DNA from: an uncultured Clostridium sp.
GTDB taxonomy: Bacteria; Bacillota; Clostridia; TANB77; CAG-508
Length of the DNA stretch: 12,408 bases
NCBI GenBank assembly: GCA_947057875.1
Contig: CAMSEX010000030.1
Location: forward strand, 1-12,408
Direction of reading: 5' to 3'
The translations under genes and the position numbers were made by a program. The notes beneath the pieces are model-generated. The model did not search any database and was not told where the DNA came from. It saw nothing but the letters and a program-made list of their open reading frames with translations. Positions 1-5,885 of this stretch are shown here, piece after piece; position 1 is the stretch's first letter, and each line of letters opens with the position of its first letter.

Positions 1-80
1 TAATAGGAATAGAAAGTATGTTTTTATATAAGCAAGGTTACAAAGATTGCTTTAAGTTATGGAGAATGTTAGATGAATAA
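1..80 (+). CDS. 3' end of an unidentified small protein gene (partial)
   Basis: An open frame enters from the left edge in the third frame and ends at TAA 78-80. Its last 25 residues include IESMFLYKQGYKDCFKLWRM and end in LDE. The other two plus frames hit stops within the first 30 bases. The tail looks like an amphipathic helix of the kind (aromatic-x-x-Gly-phenylalanine/tyrosine-lysine, then leucine-rich) that ends many small Firmicute phage and element proteins, but I cannot assign a family from 25 residues. It lies 52 bases upstream of the integrase on the same strand and could share its transcript, so it is probably element-borne. The call rests on frame openness and plausible composition only. 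Confidence 0.45.
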   Translation, partial: IGIESMFLYKQGYKDCFKLWRMLDE

Positions 81-132
81 ACAGAAGAGAAATGAAAAAT
101 TGAATTGAAAATACATGATAGGAGGATAAAGT

Positions 133-1611
133 ATGAAAAGACGAGCAAATGGCGAAGGCACACTTTATCAAACGACCCAAAAGCAAAAGCGACCGAAAAC
201 AAAAAAAGTGATGCCAGAATGTGAAAATTGCAAAAATTGTAAAGATAGAACAATTTGTAATAATAGAGAAGATTGTAACAAATGTGATATTTGTAAAAAT
301 TGTACGAAATACAATGAATATTGTGATAAATTCTATTTTTATTCTCATTGGGTTGGACAATGTTCAACAAAAAATGGAAAAAGGACATCTTCTGTATATG
401 GTAAAAACCAAAAAGAAGCTGCCAATAAGAAAAATAAAATTTCGAGTGATATTCAAACAGGAAAATATATTGGTAAAAGTGATACCACTTTATATATGAT
501 GATGAAAGAAGTTATTGAAGATAGAAAGAAATTAAATGAAACTGGAGATAGTGCTTATATTACGAATAAACAAACTTTAAAAAGATTATCAAAAGCAGAA
601 ATAGTGCATAAGCCTATTCAAAAAATAACAACAGATGAAATCAAAGATTTTTTAGCAACAAGGACAAAATATTCGGATTCGATTATTAAAAAGGATTACG
701 GTATGTTAAATGCAGGATTTCAAAAAGCAATCGCTAAAAATATTATCTTACATAATCCTATTAAAACATCAGAATTTAGAAAGCCTAGAAGTAAGCAGCC
801 ATTTTCAAAAGTAGTTGCATTAACTGTAAATGAGCAAAGGAAGTTTATACAAACAATTCATTCATTAGACAAGCCACATCAATATCAAAATGAATGGTTA
901 TTATCCATTTCAACAGGTATGAGAATGGGCGAAGTGCTTGCTTTGGATAAAGAGAAAGATATTGACTTTGAAGAAAAAATAATCCATATCAATAATACTT
1001 TAACAGTTTCAGAAGATGAAAATGGCAAGGAAATCACTATTTTAGGTGATAGAACCAAAACATACAGTGGTTATAGAGATATAAAAATGACTGCTGATGT
1101 AGAAAAAATCTTAAAAATTTGTATGAAAAAAGCCATTGATAATAAAAATAATCTACTTTTTTGTAGAGAAAATGGCAATTTAATTACTACCAACATGATA
1201 ACTTGTGCAATTAAACGTTTTTGTGAAAAATATAAAATAACAAAAAATAAAAATTGTACTTCTCATATATTGAGACATAGTTTTGCGACAAGGCAAATTG
1301 AAAGTGGTATGCCAGCACATATTTTGCAGAAGATATTAGGACATAAAAGTGTAAAAGAAACTTTAGATACTTACACCGATGTTTTTGCTGCATATGAAAA
1401 TAGATTTGATGAAAATGTTTATAATTATTATCAAGAAAATGGATTACTGTATGATTTTGAGTGTAGTGAATATGAAATGATACAAAGGGAAATGACGAAT
1501 CTTATCAATCGTGTTAAAGAAACTCACTTGAAAGATAAACACAAAGAACAATTGAAAAATTGTATGGATGGAATTTTGAAGTGGTATGAAGTTTTGGAAG
1601 AAGTTGGTTAA
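133..1611 (+). CDS. Tyrosine-family site-specific integrase with cysteine-rich N-terminal insertion
   Basis: This 492-residue tyrosine recombinase would catalyse integration and excision of its host element. The ATG at 133 follows AGGAGG (120-125) with a 7-base gap. Residues 1-12 (MKRRANGEGTLY) and about 73-91 (WVGQ...SVYGK) match the arm-type DNA-binding domain of Tn916/ICE-like integrases, which normally runs unbroken between those parts. Here about 55 residues are inserted, with cysteines at 30, 33, 36, 42, 48, 51, 54, 57 and 64, mostly as CxxC, suggesting a metal-binding module. A core-binding helical domain covers about 118-215. The catalytic domain has the full set: R264 (TGMRMGE), K309, H378 and R381 (HILRH), H404 (LGH) and the nucleophile Y414 (TYTDV). 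An extra C-terminal tail of about 75 residues is charged and helical. The gene looks intact and functional. The recombinase call is very secure; the role of the insertion is not known to me. Confidence 0.95.
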   Translation: MKRRANGEGTLYQTTQKQKRPKTKKVMPECENCKNCKDRTICNNREDCNKCDICKNCTKYNEYCDKFYFYSHWVGQCSTKNGKRTSSVYGKNQKEAANKKNKISSDIQTGKYIGKSDTTLYMMMKEVIEDRKKLNETGDSAYITNKQTLKRLSKAEIVHKPIQKITTDEIKDFLATRTKYSDSIIKKDYGMLNAGFQKAIAKNIILHNPIKTSEFRKPRSKQPFSKVVALTVNEQRKFIQTIHSLDKPHQYQNEWLLSISTGMRMGEVLALDKEKDIDFEEKIIHINNTLTVSEDENGKEITILGDRTKTYSGYRDIKMTADVEKILKICMKKAIDNKNNLLFCRENGNLITTNMITCAIKRFCEKYKITKNKNCTSHILRHSFATRQIESGMPAHILQKILGHKSVKETLDTYTDVFAAYENRFDENVYNYYQENGLLYDFECSEYEMIQREMTNLINRVKETHLKDKHKEQLKNCMDGILKWYEVLEEVG

Positions 1612-1618
1612 AAATTAG

Positions 1619-1656
1619 TAGAGTAATTGAAATTTGATGTCAATTACTCTATTTTT
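1619..1656 (+). terminator. Rho-independent terminator after the integrase
   Basis: A perfect 12-bp stem (1619-1630 paired with 1640-1651; AGAGTAATTGA against TCAATTACTCT plus a closing T-A pair) has a 9-base loop and is followed by TTTTT at 1652-1656. It starts 8 bases after the integrase stop, so it ends that transcript. Confidence 0.85.
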
Positions 1657-1660
1657 ATTA

Positions 1661-1708
1661 CAGTTTTTTTAATACAAAAAAATATTTTATGATATAAAAA
1701 AATAAAAA
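1661..1708 (+). repeat. 48-bp imperfect direct repeat, copy 1
   Basis: This copy begins CAGTTTTTTT and contains a GATATAAAAAAATAAAAA-type tail. It matches copy 2 (1823-1870) at 42 of 48 positions with no gap. Both are on the same strand, 162 bases apart start to start, in the non-coding DNA between the integrase and tRNA-Pro. The AT-rich composition makes chance similarity easier, but the shared non-A/T positions and the unbroken alignment favour true duplication. Possible integrase or excisionase arm sites. Confidence 0.6.
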
Positions 1709-1771
1709 ATTTTAATACTGACTTTTCAATCGCTTATTTACCAACACTTACAGAGAAAATTTTTATTGCAA

Positions 1772-1830
1772 TTTTAATGCAGTTTTTACTATAAAAAAAT
1801 TTTTTTAATGTAATTTTTAATGCAGTTTTT
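1772..1830 (+). repeat. 16-bp exact direct repeat pair (TTTTAATGCAGTTTTT)
   Basis: TTTTAATGCAGTTTTT occurs at 1772-1787 and again at 1815-1830, 43 bases apart, which is near four helical turns. The second copy runs into the 48-bp repeat at 1823. A looser third version (ATTACAGTTTTT) ends at 1668, at the start of the first 48-bp repeat. Their place beside a presumed attachment site fits arm-type protein-binding sites. The rest of 1657-1910 is AT-rich with no gene that I can see. Confidence 0.55.
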
Positions 1831-1870
1831 TTGATATAAGAAAATATTTCAAGATATAGAAAAATAAAAA
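1823..1870 (+). repeat. 48-bp imperfect direct repeat, copy 2
   Basis: This is the partner of 1661-1708, with six substitutions and no indels. It begins CAGTTTTTTTGATATAAG and ends AAAAATAAAAA. It lies about 40 bases from the hairpin that follows tRNA-Pro. Confidence 0.6.
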
Positions 1871-1910
1871 CTCCCCATTTTAAGCCATTTTTAGATATTG
1901 GAAGATATAA

Positions 1911-1937
1911 AAAAATACCCTAAAATAGGGTATTTTT
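1911..1937 (-). terminator. Terminator of the tRNA transcript (hairpin, probably bidirectional)
   Basis: AAAAATACCCTA (1911-1922) pairs perfectly with TAGGGTATTTTT (1926-1937) around a 3-base AAA loop, giving a 12-bp stem. On the minus strand it directly follows the encoded CCA of tRNA-Pro and ends in a T-rich tract. The last stem base coincides with the final A of CCA. The A/T-rich flanks let it work on both strands, which would also insulate the tRNAs from the element. Confidence 0.8.
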
Positions 1938-2012
1938 GGTCGAGGTGACAGGGATCGAACCTGCGACCTCATGGTCCCAAACCACGCGCGCTACCAACTG
2001 CGCTACACCTCG
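1937..2012 (-). tRNA. tRNA-Pro (anticodon TGG)
   Basis: The minus strand folds into a complete cloverleaf of 76 bases including the encoded CCA. The acceptor stem is CGAGGTG/CACCTCG, the D arm GCGC/GCGC with loop AGTTGGTA, the anticodon stem CGTGG/CCATG with loop TTTGGGA (anticodon TGG, reading CCN proline codons), and the T loop TTCGATC in a GCAGG/CCTGT stem. The discriminator is A. It is the second gene of a two-tRNA unit, and its 3' end faces the integrase, making it the likely attachment target. Confidence 0.95.
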
Positions 2013-2018
2013 ATAAAT

Positions 2019-2043
2019 AAATTGTTGCTTTACACAACAATTT
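2019..2043. other. Inverted repeat between the two tRNA genes
   Basis: AAATTGTTG (2019-2027) and CAACAATTT (2035-2043) form a perfect 9-bp stem with a 7-base loop, in the 56-base spacer between tRNA-Arg and tRNA-Pro. No strong T-tract follows it on the minus strand, so a processing signal or an attenuating hairpin is as likely as a terminator. A plus-strand role is less likely because no plus-strand gene ends here. Confidence 0.45.
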
Positions 2044-2068
2044 TATTAAATTATAGTCAAAATAAAAA

Positions 2069-2145
2069 TGGTGAACCAGAGACGACTCGAACGTCCGACC
2101 CTCGGCTTAGAAGGCCGATGCTCTATCCAGCTGAGCTACTGGTCC
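2069..2145 (-). tRNA. tRNA-Arg (anticodon TCT)
   Basis: The minus strand gives a complete 77-base cloverleaf with encoded CCA. The acceptor stem is GGACCAG/CTGGTTC (one G-T pair), the D arm GCTC/GAGC, the anticodon stem TCGGC/GCCGA with loop CTTCTAA (anticodon TCT, reading AGA/AGG arginine codons, the favoured arginine codons in AT-rich genomes), and the T loop TTCGAGT in a GGACG/CGTCT stem. It is the promoter-proximal gene of the pair. Confidence 0.95.
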
Positions 2146-2166
2146 ATAATCTTAAATACAATAAAT

Positions 2167-2195
2167 ATATTAACACAAGATTTAAAATTTGTCAA
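2167..2195 (-). promoter_or_regulatory. Strong promoter for tRNA-Arg/tRNA-Pro
   Basis: On the minus strand, TTGACA (2190-2195) is separated by exactly 17 bases from TAATAT (2167-2172). TGT directly before the -10 makes it an extended -10 type. Transcription would start near 2160, about 15 bases before tRNA-Arg. This near-consensus form is expected for a stable-RNA gene. Confidence 0.85.
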
Positions 2196-2262
2196 GTTCT
2201 TTTTAATTTTTTTATAATTTGGTTTCAATTCTTAATGTTTTCTTAATTAAACGCTCTCCCCC

Positions 2263-2291
2263 TTATCAAGTCAAAAATTCTTTGTTATAAT
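2263..2291 (+). promoter_or_regulatory. Likely promoter of the glycosyltransferase operon
   Basis: TTATCA (2263-2268) and TATAAT (2286-2291) are 17 bases apart. The start would fall near 2298, leaving a leader of about 90 bases to the first gene. This places the dyad at 2301-2322 at the very start of the transcript. It is divergent from the tRNA promoter. A second TATAAT at 2363-2368 is a competing -10 with no clear -35. Confidence 0.55.
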
Positions 2292-2300
2292 TATGTCAAG

Positions 2301-2330
2301 AATCTTACAAAAATGTAAGATTACTGTAAG
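2301..2330 (+). promoter_or_regulatory. Array of three TGTAAG half-sites (dyad plus direct repeat)
   Basis: AATCTTACA (2301-2309) and TGTAAGATT (2314-2322) form a perfect 9-bp inverted repeat. A further TGTAAG follows at 2325-2330, giving TGTAAG-N5-TGTAAG. The half-sites start at 2304, 2314 and 2325, so they lie on one helix face. The 11-base direct-repeat pattern resembles binding sites of OmpR-family response regulators; the B. subtilis WalR box is of the form TGTWAH-N5-TGTWAH, from which the sixth-position G departs. The inverted pair could instead be a leader hairpin or a dimeric repressor operator. The regulator is inferred, not seen. Confidence 0.45.
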
Positions 2331-2387
2331 GTAAATCTATAGCAAAAATTTTTAAAACACATTATAATGATTTTAAAGGAGAAAAAA

Positions 2388-3437
2388 ATGAATATTTTAA
2401 TTTTAACAGCAAAATGTGGAATGGGGCATTACACAGCTTCCCTATCCCTAAAACAAGAGTTAGAAAATGAAACTACACAAGTAGAAGTTTTGGATTTTTT
2501 TGACCTCATTTTCCCAAACTTAAAAACACTTATTTATGGAAGTTTCAACTTTTTAGTCACAAAATGCAGTCATATTTACAACTTCTTTTACCGTTTTTCA
2601 GCACATTCTAACTTCGCACCTTTAAAAAAAATGATGAAAAAGCGAATTGAAAAAACATTAAACGAGAAAAATATTGACATTGTTATTTCTACTTTTCCCG
2701 TTTGTTCAAAATATGTCTCTGTATATAAAAAATCAAACCACTCTCATTTAAAATTATACACTTATATTACCGATATTAATGTCAATAAAGAATGGTTAAC
2801 AGATGAAACAGATGCTTATTTCGTTGCATCACACGAAACCAAACTACAAATGTTGCACTTTGGTATTTGCGAAAAACAAATCAAAGTCATTGGTATTCCT
2901 GTACGCAAAGAATTTAAGAAAAACCACTGTGCCAAAAACAAAAACGAAATTGTTGTCATGGGTGGTGGTCTGGGACTTATCCCTTACATGAAAAAAACAC
3001 TCGAAAATCTAGTGGAAAATCCAAACTTACATATTACCTTACTCGCTGGAAAAAACCAGAAATTATTTGACAAATACCACAATCAATTTAAAAATATGAC
3101 CGTTGTTGGCTACACGACTCAAGTTCATCAATATTTAAACAAAGCAGAGCTAATCATCACAAAAGCAGGAGGTATCACACTTTTTGAAGCCATTCATTCA
3201 AAAACTCCACTATACGTTTTGTATCCTTTTTTAAGTCAAGAAATTGGAAATGCAAAATTTATTGAAAAAAATAAAATTGGTAAAGTCATTTGGAACAAAA
3301 ATGAAAATACAACAGATGACATTTTGACTTTATTAAAGAATCCTCAAAAATTAGAACTTATGCGAAAAAATATGCAAAATATCAAAAACAACTTAGAGGC
3401 ATTAACTGTTCTTGATATCTATGAGAAAGGAGCTTAA
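2388..3437 (+). CDS. UgtP/MGDG synthase-like glycosyltransferase
   Basis: This 349-residue GT-B enzyme of the MurG/monogalactosyldiacylglycerol-synthase type probably transfers a sugar from a UDP-sugar to diacylglycerol or another lipid at the cytoplasmic membrane face. The start at 2388 is preferred over an in-frame ATG at 2367 because AAAGGAG (2375-2381) sits 6 bases before it. The N-terminal domain opens MNILILTAKCGMGH, the glycine-rich GxGH motif seen in UgtP. The linking segment (TDIN...EWLTDETDAYFVAS) matches the family's acceptor-side region. The C-terminal domain has GIPVRKEF, a VVMGGGLGLI turn, TKAGGITLFEA (nucleotide-sugar site) and QEIGNAKF. Length is a little short of UgtP (about 380). 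It is first in an operon with a deacetylase and a flippase-like gene. The acceptor and sugar cannot be read from the sequence. Confidence 0.88.
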   Translation: MNILILTAKCGMGHYTASLSLKQELENETTQVEVLDFFDLIFPNLKTLIYGSFNFLVTKCSHIYNFFYRFSAHSNFAPLKKMMKKRIEKTLNEKNIDIVISTFPVCSKYVSVYKKSNHSHLKLYTYITDINVNKEWLTDETDAYFVASHETKLQMLHFGICEKQIKVIGIPVRKEFKKNHCAKNKNEIVVMGGGLGLIPYMKKTLENLVENPNLHITLLAGKNQKLFDKYHNQFKNMTVVGYTTQVHQYLNKAELIITKAGGITLFEAIHSKTPLYVLYPFLSQEIGNAKFIEKNKIGKVIWNKNENTTDDILTLLKNPQKLELMRKNMQNIKNNLEALTVLDIYEKGA

Positions 3438-3438
3438 C

Positions 3439-4125
3439 ATGTTCATTATTGCAGTTTTTTTGTTAATCTTTTTATTGACATTTTTGCTATACGCACTCTT
3501 CCCTTCTTATTGGAACAAACAAAAATTTTTTCATCGACAAAAGCCAAAAGGAAACGCAATTTATTTAACATTCGACGATGGTCCTAGTGAATTTACAGAA
3601 GAATTATTAAACTTACTAAAACATTATAACATTAAAGCCACATTTTTTTGTGTAGCAAATTTTGCAAAAGAGCACAAAAAGATTATTCAAAATATGCAAC
3701 AAGATGGTCACATTATTGCTCTTCATTCCTTAAAACATAAAAATGCCATGTTGCAAGGAATTTCTGAAACCAAAAATGATTTAGAACAAAGTTTAATAAT
3801 TATGCATGAACTTGGAATTTCAGTTCAATATTACAGACCTCCTTGGGGCGATACAAATTTAACTTTATTAAAAATACTAAAAAATAAAAATTTGCCTTGT
3901 ATCTTGTGGGATGTTATGGCTGAAGATTGGAAAGCAACAACCAGTGAAGAAATCATTGCTACCAAACTTCTCAAAAGAACTAAACCTGGAGACATCATCT
4001 GCCTACATGATGGTCGCGGCAAAAATGATGCCCCTCAAAAAACAATTTTCGCTTTGAAAAAAGTTATCCCCCTATTTTTAGAGAAAGGATTTGAGTTTAA
4101 AACCATTGATGAATATGAAATTTAA
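3439..4125 (+). CDS. Membrane-anchored NodB-type polysaccharide deacetylase
   Basis: This 228-residue carbohydrate esterase family 4 protein would remove N-acetyl groups from a surface glycan in a metal-dependent way. The ATG at 3439 begins one base after the previous stop, and its AAAGGAG site lies inside the end of that gene, so the two are translationally coupled. Residues 3-21 form one hydrophobic segment, an uncleaved anchor or signal peptide that places the catalytic domain outside. All NodB motifs are present: TFDDGP at 44-49 (D46 catalytic base, D47 metal), HSLKH (H96 and H100, metal), RPPWG at 133-137, a WDVMAEDW segment at 157-164, and LHDG (H190). Expected activity is therefore intact. 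The substrate could be peptidoglycan, but the operon context points to a glycan linked to the neighbouring glycosyltransferase. Its end overlaps the start of the next gene. Confidence 0.93.
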   Translation: MFIIAVFLLIFLLTFLLYALFPSYWNKQKFFHRQKPKGNAIYLTFDDGPSEFTEELLNLLKHYNIKATFFCVANFAKEHKKIIQNMQQDGHIIALHSLKHKNAMLQGISETKNDLEQSLIIMHELGISVQYYRPPWGDTNLTLLKILKNKNLPCILWDVMAEDWKATTSEEIIATKLLKRTKPGDIICLHDGRGKNDAPQKTIFALKKVIPLFLEKGFEFKTIDEYEI

Positions 4126-5123
4126 AAAAGGAATTGTAAATACTATTATTTTTGTACTTTTAGTAGTCCTTACTTTTTCTATTATTTTTAAAGAAAATAA
4201 TCTTCTAGAAATTTTGGAAATCATAAAACAAACAAATAAAAACTTTATTGCCTTAGCTATTTTATGTATGTTTTGCTTTATTTTTTCAGAAGGAATTAAT
4301 ATTGCTAGAACCCTTAAATTACTTCGGTTGCAAAATCACTTTAAAAAATGCCTTAAAATACGCCTTCGTTGGATTTTTCTTCAGCTCCATTACACCCAGC
4401 GCTTCTGGTGGCGACCCCATGCAACTATACTACATGAAAAAAGACAAATTACCAATTGGGCATTCGGCTTTGGCTATTTTGACTGAATTTTCTAGTTTTC
4501 AGTTTGTTACTGTTATCATGGCGCTAATTGGCTTTGCTAGCAATTACAAATTTATCGAAGCCTCCCTTGGAAATATTAAATATTTGTTACTCATTGGAGT
4601 TAGTATTAATACTGGAATTTTAATTTTGATTTTACTAACTATTTTTTCAAATCGATTAATTCTAAATTTAATAAATTTTGTTTGTCAAATTTTAGAAAAA
4701 CTTCACTACAAAAAAGTAGAAATTTTTCGTGCAAACTGTTTAGAACAAATTCAAGAATACAAAACTGGAGCAAAATTATTGATGCAAAACAAAAAAGTGC
4801 TTTTAAAAATTATGTTCACAACTACTGCTCAAATTGTATTATACCACTCTATTCCCTATTTTATTTACCTATCACTTGGTTTATATGGTGTTAACTTTTT
4901 CCGTTTTTTAGCTTTGCAAGCTGTGCTTTATATTTCCGTTTCCAGCATTCCGCTTCCAGGAGCGGTCGGTGCAAGTGAAGCTGGATTTTTTAACATTTAC
5001 AAATTGCTATTTCCAGCAGAATTATTAAGTACAGCTATGCTTTTGAGCCGTGGAATTAGCTTTTACATATTTGTCATTATCAGTGGACTTGTAATCTTGT
5101 TTTTTACTTTGAAAAAACACTAA
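4109..5123 (+). pseudogene. Flippase-like (LPG synthase TM-type) membrane protein, one-base frameshift
   Basis: Two overlapping frames together make one protein of the lysylphosphatidylglycerol-synthase transmembrane/flippase-like family (PF03706 type). The first frame (from ATG 4109, or ATG 4115) gives two N-terminal membrane segments and ends usefully at INIARTL; the next frame continues as NYFGCKITLKNALKYAF. Dropping one base at about 4316, in CTTAAATT, restores a 337-residue protein with the family marks SSITPSASGGDPMQ, PLPGAVGASEAGF and LLSRGISFY and about eight membrane segments. Such proteins are thought to move or modify lipid-linked substrates. The start overlaps the deacetylase end by 17 bases, indicating coupling, although the purine-rich AAAGGA at 4084-4089 is farther away than usual. 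Type is given as pseudogene to record the broken frame; a sequence error is about equally likely. Confidence 0.85.
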
Positions 5124-5168
5124 AACTGTAGCTTAATGAGCAAAATTTCATTCTTATGTAAAAATATA

Positions 5169-5197
5169 TTGACAATGTCTACATATTATGCTAAAAT
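5169..5197 (+). promoter_or_regulatory. Strong promoter for the gene at 5250
   Basis: TTGACA (5169-5174) and TAAAAT (5192-5197) are 17 bases apart, and TGC directly precedes the -10 as an extended -10 element. The start would be near 5204, giving a leader of about 45 bases. A small palindrome, GACAATGTC (5171-5179), overlaps the -35 and might be an operator. This separates the gene from the upstream operon. No clear terminator is visible between 5124 and 5168. Confidence 0.8.
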
Positions 5198-5249
5198 AAT
5201 AAAGAAAATTTTTTGAAACTATAAACACGTCAATAAAGGAGGTATCATT

Positions 5250-5831
5250 ATGCCTGGATTTAAGTACCACGATGCTACAGGATCGCCTTTGCTCATGAAT
5301 GTGCAAGCTTATCGGAAAGGATTAGTTGCACCAGACTATGCAAAAAAAATAAAAAATAAAGAAGACTTTTTGCTGTTCGTTATTGACTGTAATCCCAAAG
5401 AAACTCCATCTTTTGAAGACTTTCAATTGGTTATGGGAAATTCACATTTTGGTTACAGCAGTTTGCCTCAAATCGAAGATTTTCTTGCTTTGCCGTTAAA
5501 CTTCGATTTACCTTTCTGGAAAGGATATTATACGCATCTGATTGGCGATAAAATGGCCTATCAAGACGGAGCTGTTAAAATGCAACTATTTTCAGAAGAT
5601 AGCAATAAAATTGGCAAAGATGAAGCAAGAAAGATTCTACACAACGATTGGAACAAACTCAACAGCATATTAGACAAACGTTATAACATCAGAATTCTTC
5701 CAGAAATCGAAGCTCTGAATGTTGTTCAGTATTCGGAAGGAATTCCTCGCTATGTAGACTGCAAAAAGCTTATTGAAGAAATCGAGCGCATCCGCAATTC
5801 TTCATGGGAGCAGATTTTAAAAATGATTTAG
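5250..5831 (+). CDS. Conserved-looking protein of unknown function, possible metal hydrolase
   Basis: This 193-residue soluble protein has no signal peptide or membrane segment. Its start is secure, with AAAGGAGGT (5235-5243) 6 bases before ATG 5250. I do not firmly recognise the family. The segment PFWKGYYTHLIGDKMAY (88-104) has the GY-xx-HLI-x-D pattern found in helical zinc-dependent phospholipase C-like and related metal hydrolases, and an HFG at 66-68 and HNDW at 131-134 add possible ligands (H66, H96, D100, H131, D133). This is a resemblance, not an assignment. The gene is monocistronic, with a near-consensus promoter and its own terminator. Four sampled 60-base lines have 32-45% G+C, somewhat richer than much of the neighbouring DNA. 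Expression looks likely to be high. Confidence 0.8.
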   Translation: MPGFKYHDATGSPLLMNVQAYRKGLVAPDYAKKIKNKEDFLLFVIDCNPKETPSFEDFQLVMGNSHFGYSSLPQIEDFLALPLNFDLPFWKGYYTHLIGDKMAYQDGAVKMQLFSEDSNKIGKDEARKILHNDWNKLNSILDKRYNIRILPEIEALNVVQYSEGIPRYVDCKKLIEEIERIRNSSWEQILKMI

Positions 5832-5840
5832 CACGTAAAT

Positions 5841-5885
5841 TTAAAAAGCGAAACCGCAGCTTAACGCTGCGGTTTTGCTTTTTAA
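5841..5885. terminator. Bidirectional terminator shared by the 5250 gene and asnS
   Basis: A 20-bp stem (5841-5860 with 5866-5885) has one G-T pair and a 5-base loop (TTAAC). Its core is AAACCGCAGC against GCTGCGGTTT. On the plus strand the 3' arm ends GCTTTTT, and the minus strand has the mirrored T-rich tail from AAAAAGC. It lies between two convergent genes, and its right arm includes the asnS stop codon (5882-5884). Confidence 0.92.

Larger units (their letters stand above)
1..1937. mobile_element. Probable end of an integrated element abutting tRNA-Pro
   Basis: A full-length tyrosine integrase lies next to the 3' end of a tRNA gene, with about 250 bases of repeat-bearing AT-rich DNA between them. 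Integrases of this family commonly recombine at tRNA 3' ends and sit beside the attachment site, so the element would extend left beyond the window and end at or just inside the tRNA-Pro 3' end (about 1937-1960). The second attachment site is not in the window, so neither the boundary nor the element's class (ICE, prophage or other island) can be fixed here. Housekeeping-type genes begin immediately right of the tRNAs. Confidence 0.45.

Noticed and set aside
38..388. Two minus-strand open frames rich in Phe, Tyr and Ile opposite the integrase
   Set aside because: They are antisense to a clearly coding region, have shadow-like composition and no ribosome binding site.
1657..1910. CRISPR array or riboswitch in the AT-rich gap
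   Set aside because: There are only two 48-bp repeats plus short ones, with no regular spacers, no cas genes, and no structured RNA that I can see.
2050..2078. Separate promoter for tRNA-Pro (TATAAT on the minus strand at 2050-2055)
   Set aside because: The matching -35 position is TGGTTC within the tRNA-Arg 3' end, a poor match. Cotranscription from the strong upstream promoter is enough.
1971..2246. Plus-strand open frame across the tRNA genes
   Set aside because: It is read through the complement of two well-folded tRNA genes, so it is not a real protein gene.
4300..4330. Programmed ribosomal frameshifting in the flippase-like gene
   Set aside because: No standard slippery heptamer, nearby stop codon or downstream stimulatory hairpin is evident. 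An error or mutation is simpler.
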